Source: an uncultured Collinsella sp. | GTDB lineage: Bacteria; Actinomycetota; Coriobacteriia; Coriobacteriales; Coriobacteriaceae | Length of the DNA stretch: 6,599 bases | NCBI GenBank assembly: GCA_902470895.1 | Contig: CABRID010000107.1 | Coordinates: 1 to 6,599 of the forward strand | Reading direction: 5' to 3' | Part shown: piece after piece, positions 1 through 5,679 of the stretch | How the letters are laid out: the number at the start of each line of letters is the position of its first letter | Position numbering within the stretch: position 1 is the stretch's first letter | Translations under genes and position numbers: made by a program | Notes under the pieces: model-generated | The model's database searches: none | What the model saw: the letters and a program-made list of their open reading frames with translations, nothing else | Told to the model about the DNA's origin: nothing

Positions 1-46
1 TACACAAGGAGTATCGTCGGCAGCGTCAGATGTGTATAAGAGACAG
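1..46 (+). other. Illumina Nextera adapter with i5 index (non-genomic)
   Basis: This stretch is library-preparation sequence left on the contig end. Bases 1-5 (TACAC) match the 3' end of the P5 flow-cell oligo. Bases 6-13 (AAGGAGTA) match the Nextera i5 index I recall as S507. Bases 14-27 (TCGTCGGCAGCGTC) are the read-1 adapter, and 28-46 (AGATGTGTATAAGAGACAG) are the 19-base Tn5 mosaic end. The pieces join in exactly the order of a sequenced Nextera fragment, so chance or a natural Tn5 end is not credible. Genomic sequence starts at base 47. The adapter gives rlmN a false tail (residues LSLIHI) and gives the opposite strand a false start (MYKRQ), both familiar adapter-translation artefacts. 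Confidence 0.98.
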
Positions 47-826
47 CTCATAGGTCGGGCGGCGGCCGGTCTTCTCGGTGTAGAGCTGAAGCGCTTCGTG
101 AAGGCGAAGCAGCGTGTACTTCTTAACACCGGGCATGAGCTTATTGCGCGTCGACTGGATGGCGGAATGCAGGGAAACGGCAAGCGTGAACTGCTCGGGG
201 ATGTCGGCAAATTTGCGAATACCGGGAATAACGCCGCTGGTAGAGACGGTGAGGTGACGAGCGCCGATACCGATGCCATCGGGGTCGTTGAGGATTCGCA
301 GCGCCTTGAGAACCTCGTCGTAGTTGGCAAACGGCTCGCCCTGGCCCATGAAGACAACGCTCGTGGCGCGCTCGCCAAAGTCGTTGGATACATGAAGTAC
401 CTGGTCGACGATCTCTTGAGCGGTCAGAGAGCGCTTGAGGCCGTTGAGACCGGTAGCGCAAAAGGCACAGCCCATGCCACAGCCTGCCTGGGTGGAAACG
501 CAGACGGAAAGCTTGTTACGACGGGGCATGCCGACGGTCTCGACGGAAACGCCGTCGTGGTACTCGAGCAGATACTTGCGAGAGCCATCTTTGGAAACCT
601 GCTTGGTGAGTTCAGTCGGCGTGTCAAAGGCAAAAGCCTCTTTAAGCTGCTCGCGGAAAGCCTTGGGAAGGTTGGTCATATCGTCAAACGAACAAACGTT
701 CTTCTCAAAGACCCATTCGATGAGCTGCTTCGCGCGGAAGGCGGGCTGGCCAAGCTCGGCCACGAGCTCGCGAATATCGTTTTGGCTCAAGTCGCGAATG
801 TCCTGAGATTTAGTCCTGGGATTCAT
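47..826 (-). CDS. rlmN: RlmN, dual-specificity 23S rRNA/tRNA adenine-C2 methyltransferase (3' end missing)
   Basis: This is a radical SAM enzyme that methylates C2 of A2503 in 23S rRNA and, in E. coli, A37 of some tRNAs; it is cytoplasmic and tunes the peptidyl transferase centre. The 260 genuine residues contain the N-terminal RNA-binding region (about 1-85). The cluster motif CxxxCxxC is at C116, C120 and C123. C109 lies seven residues before the first cluster cysteine, as E. coli C118 does before C125. A GxGEP SAM-binding motif is at 161-165, with Gln at the x position where Met is usual. The start is the ATG at 826-824, preceded by GAAAGG five bases upstream. The gene is cut at the adapter junction after E260, so the C-terminal part is missing, including the methyl-accepting cysteine (E. 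coli C355). This is a contig-end truncation, not a pseudogene. Residues encoded below base 47 are adapter. It is transcribed divergently from ddl. Confidence 0.95.
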
Positions 827-831
827 GGAAG

Positions 832-837
832 CCTTTC
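832..837 (-). promoter_or_regulatory. Ribosome binding site of rlmN
   Basis: On the minus strand GAAAGG lies five bases before the ATG at 826-824. It is a moderate Shine-Dalgarno match and supports that start, which also gives the N-terminal length expected for RlmN. Confidence 0.6.
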
Positions 838-841
838 GATT

Positions 842-871
842 TTGGGGAAACGTAGAGGGTATCGCTACAAT
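842..871 (+). promoter_or_regulatory. Weak sigma70-type promoter candidate for ddl-dinG
   Basis: TACAAT at 866-871 differs from the -10 consensus at one base. TTGGGG at 842-847, 18 bases upstream, keeps only the TTG of the -35 consensus. Transcription would begin near 878, giving a leader of about 34 bases before the ddl ATG. The divergent layout means a promoter for the ddl-dinG pair should lie in this 85-base gap, which is the main reason for the call. The -35 match is poor. Confidence 0.35.
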
Positions 872-889
872 ATGGTATCAGCTGCAGAA

Positions 890-895
890 ATTATA
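890..895 (-). promoter_or_regulatory. Possible -10 element for rlmN
   Basis: Read on the minus strand this is TATAAT, a perfect -10 hexamer. Initiation would fall near 883, giving rlmN a leader of about 57 bases. The hexamer 17 bases upstream (918-913, CCGGCA) is a poor -35 and lies inside the ddl start region. With the plus-strand candidate at 842-871 it would form face-to-face overlapping promoters. The match may be chance in a locally AT-rich spot. Confidence 0.3.
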
Positions 896-896
896 G

Positions 897-902
897 AGGA
901 GG
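897..902 (+). promoter_or_regulatory. Strong ribosome binding site of ddl
   Basis: AGGAGG is a perfect Shine-Dalgarno core, separated by nine bases from the ATG at 912. It fixes the ddl start at 912 rather than at the internal ATG at 936, which has no comparable site upstream. Confidence 0.85.
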
Positions 903-911
903 AGTCTGCCC

Positions 912-1877
912 ATGCCGGGTAAAAGCCTAGAGAACATGCACGTAGCGGTCTTGGCGGGCGGTCATTCCGCTGAGCGCGAGATCTCGCTCAATTCGGGAAA
1001 GAACGTCGTGGTTGCCTTGAAGGAGGCCGGCTACACTTCGGTGGAGCTGCTCGACACGGCTGCCGATGATTTTATGGTAACCATGGCGACCGGCGGCTTT
1101 GACGTGGCGTTTATCGCCATGCACGGTGCCGGCGGCGAGGATGGCGCCATGCAGGGCGCCATGGAGACCCTGGGTATCCCCTACACGGCCTCGGGCGTGC
1201 TTGCCAGCGCCTGCGGTGCCGACAAGGAGGTCTCTAAGCTCCTGTACGCCAAGGCGGGCATTCCCATTGCCCCCGGCCTCGCGCTCGAGGTGGGCGATGA
1301 AGTCGATATCGATCATATCGTCGAGGTTTGTGGCGAGCGCTGCTTTGTGAAGCCGGCCGTCAACGGTTCCAGCTATGGCATTTCCCTGGTCCATGAGCCC
1401 TCCGAGCTGCCCGCGGCAATCGCCAAGGCGTTTGCGTACGGCGACAAAGTGCTGGTCGAGAAGTGCATCGAGGGTACCGAGATCACCGTCGGTGTGTACG
1501 GCGAGGACGACGTGCGCGCTCTGCCGATTGTCGAGATTCGCAAACCCGAGGACTGCGAGTTCTACGATCTGGACGTGAAATATGTCGACCCTACGGACAT
1601 CCATCGCATTCCGGCGCAGATTTCACCCGAGAATTACGCTCGCGCTCAGGAGCTTGCCTGTGCTGCTCACAAGGCCCTCGGTTGCCTGGGTATCTCGCGC
1701 AGCGACTTTATCGTGAGTGAGGACGGCCCCGTTATCCTCGAGACCAATACCATTCCCGGCATGACCGATACGTCGCTGTATCCGGACGAGATCCGCCACA
1801 CCGACGACATGACGTTCCCGCAGGTCTGTGACAGCCTGATTAGTATGGGCCTTCGTCGAGCGGGCATTGCATGCTAA
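912..1877 (+). CDS. ddl: D-alanine--D-alanine ligase
   Basis: This ATP-grasp enzyme joins two D-alanines into the dipeptide that MurF adds to the peptidoglycan precursor; it is cytoplasmic. The 321 residues are a full length for the family. The N-terminal substrate motif GGHSAEREISLNSG spans 16-29, with E21 matching E. coli DdlB E15. HGAGGEDG is at 71-78, KP at 147-148 and NGSSYGIS at 151-158, with S153 matching DdlB S150. EKCIEGTEITVGV (183-195) lies in the ATP-grasp fold. K223-Y224 match DdlB K215-Y216, and the tyrosine points to D-Ala-D-Ala rather than the D-Ala-D-lactate made by vancomycin-resistance ligases. R263, D265, E277 and N279 (in LETNTIPGMTDTSLYP) are the Mg-binding and catalytic residues. 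A perfect AGGAGG sets the start. Its last 7 bases overlap the next gene, so the two are probably co-transcribed and translationally coupled. Whether it is the organism's only ddl cannot be seen here. Confidence 0.96.
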   Translation: MPGKSLENMHVAVLAGGHSAEREISLNSGKNVVVALKEAGYTSVELLDTAADDFMVTMATGGFDVAFIAMHGAGGEDGAMQGAMETLGIPYTASGVLASACGADKEVSKLLYAKAGIPIAPGLALEVGDEVDIDHIVEVCGERCFVKPAVNGSSYGISLVHEPSELPAAIAKAFAYGDKVLVEKCIEGTEITVGVYGEDDVRALPIVEIRKPEDCEFYDLDVKYVDPTDIHRIPAQISPENYARAQELACAAHKALGCLGISRSDFIVSEDGPVILETNTIPGMTDTSLYPDEIRHTDDMTFPQVCDSLISMGLRRAGIAC

Positions 1878-4765
1878 TCGAGGACGCGGTTTCGTCAGGA
1901 ACGCCGCAGTTTGTCATCGACTCCTATGCCACGCTTGCCGAACGCGCCAAAACGCAGTCCTTCGGCCTTATCGAGGAAGATGTGATTGTCCTCGATACCG
2001 AGACCACAGGTCTTTCGGTGCAGGACAATGAGCTGATCGAGATCTCGGCGGCCCGTCTTTCGGGCCGCGAGGTCGTCGACCGCTTCGATACCTTCGTGCA
2101 TCCCAAGCAGCTGATTCCCGCCGAGATCACCGAGCTCACGAGCATTACAAATGCCGATGTGGCAGATGCCCCGTCGGCCGTTGAGGCCGTAGCCGCTCTC
2201 GCCGATTTTGTCGGTGGTTGCCCGGTAATCGCACATAACGCCACGTTCGACCGCTCGTTTATCGAGTCGGTCAAAGGCGGCGTCAACGTGAGCGATATCT
2301 GGATCGATTCGCTGGCGCTGTCGCGCATCGCGCTTCCGCGCCTGGCATCGCACAAGTTGTCTTTTATGGCCGATCTGTTTGGCTGTGACTCGGTATCACA
2401 CCGTGCCAATGCCGACGTCGACGCCCTGTGTGGCGTATGGCGCGTGTTGCTCGTGGCGCTCACCGACTTGCCTCAGGGCCTCATGGCGCGCCTAGCCGAC
2501 ATGCATCCGGATGTGCCTTGGTCCTATCGTCCTATCTTCTCATTCTTGGCAGGGCAGAACCCTGGTTCTATCTTCTCTCTCAGCGCCGCTCGTGCTGACG
2601 TTCTCAAGGCCGATCGCGCCGACGATCGGGTGGACGCCGACGAACTGCCGGTACTCAAGATGCCGAGTCGTGAGGAGATTGAGGCAGACTATGCGCCAGG
2701 TGGCCTGGTCAATCGCATGTATCCCACCTACGAGCCGCGTGATGAGCAGATCGCGATGGCGCTCGAGGTCCGCGATGCGCTGGTCACGGGCACTCATCGT
2801 GTAATTGAGGCGGGCACGGGCGTCGGCAAATCGATGGCCTATCTGGTGCCTTTTGCCGAGGCAGCGCGCCGTAACAACATCACGGTTGGTATTGCGACCA
2901 AATCGAACAATCTTGCCGACCAGCTCATGTACCATGAGCTGCCAAAACTTGCCGAGCAACTGGACGGTGGTCTGTCATTTTGCGCTCTCAAGGGGTATGA
3001 CCACTATCCATGCCTGCGCAAGCTTGAGCGCATGAGCCGCGGCCAGGTCGAGATTACCACCAAGCGCGATCCGGCGGACACGCTCACGGCGGTCGCGGTC
3101 ATTATGGCGTACGTCTGCCAATCAGCCGATGGCGACCTCGACTCGCTCGGCATTCGGTGGCGCAGCGTCAACCGCCCCGACTTTACGACGGCCTCGCGCG
3201 AGTGTGCTCGTCGCCTCTGCCCGTTTTTCCCTGATAAATGTTTGGTCCACGGCGCTCGCCGTCGTGCAGCGCATGCCGACGTGGTGGTCACCAACCATTC
3301 CCTGCTGTTCCGCAATGTCGCGGCCGAGGGCAGGATTTTACCTCCGATTCGTCATTGGGTAATCGACGAGGCCCATTCCATCGAGCGCGAGGCGCGCCGT
3401 CAGTGGGCGCGCGTGGTGTCGGCGGACGAATCACGCGTTCTGTTTGAGCGCCTGGGTGGCTCGAGCACCGGTGCGCTAAGCCAGGTCTCCCGTGATTTGG
3501 CAACCTCCGAGGGCTCTACGCTCTATCTGGGCCTTACTGCCAAGGCGACGTCGACGGTTGCGCGCGCGAGCATGGCAATCGCCGACGTGTTCGATGGCGT
3601 TCGCGAGCTCGGCCGCCGTGCCCGTGGGGGTTATGACAATGCCAATCTATGGATTGGCCCCGAGCTGCGCGAATCTGACGACTGGCATGATTTCTTACCG
3701 TCGGCCTACACTGCCATCGACGCATTGGAACAAGCTGACAAGAGCGCCGACGCGCTGGTGCAAGCCATCGCCGCCGACAAGCCCGAGGTTGTTGTCGACC
3801 TGGGTGATATCTCGCGCCGCTTGCACGAGCTGGCCGAGAACCTCAAACTCATCATTGATGGCACCGATGAACACTACGTGTATTCGCTGCAGGTCAATCG
3901 CAGACTGCGTGCCGGCGGAGAGTCAATGACCGCAGAGCGCATCGACATTGGCGAGGCCTTGGCAACCGAATGGCTGCCCGAGGTTCACACGGCTATCTTT
4001 GCCTCGGCGACCATGACGGTGTCCAAAAGCTTTGAACACTTTAACCACGCGGTCGGCCTCGATCGCATTGGTGCTTCAACATCCTCATCGTTGCACTTGG
4101 ACTCGAGCTACGACTTCGATTCGAACATGGCTGTAGTCGTTGCGGGCGATATCCCCGATCCGCGCGATCGTGAGAGCTATCTTACGGCGCTCGAGCGCGT
4201 GCTGGTCGACGCCCATCTTGCCATGGGCGGATCGGTGCTCACACTGTTCACCAATCGGCGCGACATGGAAGACCTGTACGCCCGCGTTGAGCCCAAGATG
4301 GCCCGTGCGGGTCTGGAGCTCAACTGCCAGCAGCGCAACTCATCTCCTCGTCGCCTGCGCGACCGGTTCATCAGCGAGCCGACCTCGTCGCTTTTTGCGC
4401 TTAAGGCCTTCTGGGAGGGATTCGACGCCAGCGGCGAGACGCTGCGCTGCGTCATCATTCCCAAGCTGCCGTTCTCGAGCCCCACGGACCCGCTCTCGTG
4501 CGAGCGTAACCTGCGCGAAGACCGCGCTTGGGCGCGCTATTCGCTGCCCGAGGCGGTGCTCGAGGTCAAGCAGGCGGCTGGCCGCCTTATCCGCTCGTCG
4601 ACCGATTGCGGCGTGCTGATTCTGGCCGACCCGCGCCTGGTGACGAAGGGCTACGGAAAGAAGTTCTTAACGTCGCTGCCCACGAGCTCCTACCAGCGCA
4701 TCGAATCGGCGCAGATCGGGCACTATCTGCAGCTGTGGCGTGCACGCCACGAGCGGCGGCGCTAA
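1871..4765 (+). CDS. dinG: DEDDh exonuclease fused to DinG/XPD-type Fe-S helicase
   Basis: A 964-residue cytoplasmic DNA-processing protein, predicted to unwind DNA and to have 3'-5' exonuclease activity. The N-terminal DnaQ-like domain (about 36-195) has D42-T-E44, HNATFD with D127, and H177 five residues before D182, so all DEDDh catalytic residues are present. A linker (about 200-285) leads to a superfamily 2 helicase: Walker A AGTGVGKS at 314-321, DEAH box at 499-502, SAT at 712-714, FWEGFD at 847-852 and QAAGRLIR at 901-908. Between Walker A and DEAH, C381 (in KGYDHYPC), C445, C450 and C457 have spacing close to the Fe-S cysteines of E. coli DinG (120, 194, 199, 205), so a 4Fe-4S cluster is likely. 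DinG relatives act on R-loops, G-quadruplexes and recombination intermediates. The ATG overlaps the end of ddl within ATGCTAA, with only a weak GAGCGGG upstream, suggesting coupled translation. The symbol reflects the family; the substrate is unproven. Confidence 0.93.
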   Translation: MLIEDAVSSGTPQFVIDSYATLAERAKTQSFGLIEEDVIVLDTETTGLSVQDNELIEISAARLSGREVVDRFDTFVHPKQLIPAEITELTSITNADVADAPSAVEAVAALADFVGGCPVIAHNATFDRSFIESVKGGVNVSDIWIDSLALSRIALPRLASHKLSFMADLFGCDSVSHRANADVDALCGVWRVLLVALTDLPQGLMARLADMHPDVPWSYRPIFSFLAGQNPGSIFSLSAARADVLKADRADDRVDADELPVLKMPSREEIEADYAPGGLVNRMYPTYEPRDEQIAMALEVRDALVTGTHRVIEAGTGVGKSMAYLVPFAEAARRNNITVGIATKSNNLADQLMYHELPKLAEQLDGGLSFCALKGYDHYPCLRKLERMSRGQVEITTKRDPADTLTAVAVIMAYVCQSADGDLDSLGIRWRSVNRPDFTTASRECARRLCPFFPDKCLVHGARRRAAHADVVVTNHSLLFRNVAAEGRILPPIRHWVIDEAHSIEREARRQWARVVSADESRVLFERLGGSSTGALSQVSRDLATSEGSTLYLGLTAKATSTVARASMAIADVFDGVRELGRRARGGYDNANLWIGPELRESDDWHDFLPSAYTAIDALEQADKSADALVQAIAADKPEVVVDLGDISRRLHELAENLKLIIDGTDEHYVYSLQVNRRLRAGGESMTAERIDIGEALATEWLPEVHTAIFASATMTVSKSFEHFNHAVGLDRIGASTSSSLHLDSSYDFDSNMAVVVAGDIPDPRDRESYLTALERVLVDAHLAMGGSVLTLFTNRRDMEDLYARVEPKMARAGLELNCQQRNSSPRRLRDRFISEPTSSLFALKAFWEGFDASGETLRCVIIPKLPFSSPTDPLSCERNLREDRAWARYSLPEAVLEVKQAAGRLIRSSTDCGVLILADPRLVTKGYGKKFLTSLPTSSYQRIESAQIGHYLQLWRARHERRR
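4735..4750. repeat. Perfect 16-base palindrome at the convergent gene boundary
   Basis: GTGGCGTGCACGCCAC is its own reverse complement: a 6-base GC-rich stem around TGCA. It sits inside the last codons of the helicase gene, ending 12 bases before its TAA, and 11 bases beyond the stop of the convergent WYL gene. Transcripts from either direction would form the same hairpin. No U-tract follows directly on either strand; the nearest T-run on the plus strand is 4782-4786. It is therefore not a classical intrinsic terminator. It could protect 3' ends or bind a dimeric protein, or it may be a coding coincidence. Confidence 0.5.
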
Positions 4766-5679
4766 AGCGGACAGACGAGGGTTTTTGCCATATCGCACAG
4801 ACGCTTTGACAGGGCGGGGTCATCCAAGATGCGGATGGCTCCGCCCGCTGCGATTACCTGGCTCAGTAGCCAACGCTCGGAGCCGTAATGCACGGTTACC
4901 GTTGCCGTGTCTGCCCCGCTGTGCTCGATTAGGGTGATGCCGGCCCAGTCCAGATGCTCCGCCATATCGAATGGCATCAAGAGCTTTGCGCTACGCTGTG
5001 TTCGGGCAAGGGAATCGTGGAGGGATGCAACGTCCGGTGCATGAGGCACGACGGAGTCTTCCGTCAAGGCGAGTCCCTCGATTTTATCCATGCGATAGGT
5101 GCGCTGCTCATCGACCGCGATGTCCCAGGCAATCAGGTATGTTTGGTCGCCGTTTGCCGTAATGCGCAAGGGGTCGACCAGACGCTCACGTGGCCGTGCA
5201 TCGTCCATCGAGCGATACGAGATGCGGCAGCGAACGCCGTCCTGAATGGCGCAGCTCAGCTGCTGCCAGTGCGACCCGTGGTTGACGGTGTCAAAGACGC
5301 GCTGGTTATAGCCGAGCTCTTCGGGTAGAAGGGCATGTCGAATCCGAGCTGCCGTCTGTGGCTCGATCCCCAACGATTCAAGTTCATGGTTGAGCACAGC
5401 GCCCTCGGCGGCACTCAGACGCAGCGGTAGCACACGACCGGCGTCACCGGTGAGGACCACACGCTCGCCGCGGCATTCGCAGATGATGCGCGCGCCCGAT
5501 TCTCGGTCCGCGAGTGTCGAGACGATCTCGAGAATCTCGTCGAGCGACACCCCCGTGATGTCAAAGCGACTGCAAATCTCGGTTCGTGTCATGCCGCTCT
5601 CGCCGGCGGCGTAGAGGGCCTCCATGATGTCGATGGCGCGCGAGAGCCTCTGCTCACTGGTGAGTTTACGCACGGGCAT
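4762..5679 (-). CDS. WYL-domain transcriptional regulator, PafC-like
   Basis: A 305-residue predicted DNA-binding regulator and second gene of a tandem WYL pair. An N-terminal helix-turn-helix-like region (about 8-76) is followed by a linker, the WYL domain (about 135-205) and a C-terminal WCX-type extension (about 230-305). The motif appears as T180-Y181-L182, with Thr instead of Trp; the arginine-rich partner strand R193-TYRMDKI is conserved. In WYL families this pocket binds nucleic acid or small ligands. N-terminal and linker layout resembles PafC, whose partnership with PafB in mycobacteria activates DNA-damage genes independently of LexA. Orthology is not proven. The ATG at 5679 lies 12 bases after GAAAGGA, a long spacing, and overlaps the upstream gene by 14 bases, so coupling is likely. 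Its TAG (4764-4762) overlaps the convergent helicase TAA. Confidence 0.85.
   Translation of the reverse strand: MPVRKLTSEQRLSRAIDIMEALYAAGESGMTRTEICSRFDITGVSLDEILEIVSTLADRESGARIICECRGERVVLTGDAGRVLPLRLSAAEGAVLNHELESLGIEPQTAARIRHALLPEELGYNQRVFDTVNHGSHWQQLSCAIQDGVRCRISYRSMDDARPRERLVDPLRITANGDQTYLIAWDIAVDEQRTYRMDKIEGLALTEDSVVPHAPDVASLHDSLARTQRSAKLLMPFDMAEHLDWAGITLIEHSGADTATVTVHYGSERWLLSQVIAAGGAIRILDDPALSKRLCDMAKTLVCPL

Noticed and set aside
28..46. Tn5 mosaic end as evidence of a natural transposon
   Set aside because: It is flanked by the engineered Nextera read-1 sequence, an i5 index and the P5 tail, so it comes from library preparation.
32..922. Long plus-strand ORF of 296 codons
   Set aside because: Its start lies in adapter sequence (MYKRQ artefact) and it runs antisense to rlmN, which has unmistakable radical SAM motifs. 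GC-rich coding often leaves long antisense frames.
936..938. Alternative ddl start at the ninth codon
   Set aside because: The perfect AGGAGG at 897-902 is correctly spaced for the ATG at 912 and much too far from 936.
1572..1590. Ligase with D-Ala-D-Lac (vancomycin-resistance type) specificity
   Set aside because: Residues K223-Y224 keep the tyrosine typical of D-Ala-D-Ala ligases, and no vanH- or vanX-like neighbours are present.
927..1604. Minus-strand ORF of 225 codons opposite ddl
   Set aside because: It is fully antisense to a well-supported ddl and has no recognisable domain or ribosome binding site; a shadow frame.
4760..4786. Intrinsic terminator at the end of the helicase gene
   Set aside because: CGCT-AA-AGCG (4760-4769) has a two-base loop and only four pairs, and the T-run at 4782-4786 is too far from it and from the palindrome at 4735-4750.
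4954..5328. Plus-strand ORF of 124 codons opposite the PafC-like gene
   Set aside because: It is antisense to a full-length WYL protein with conserved domain order and has no recognisable features of its own.
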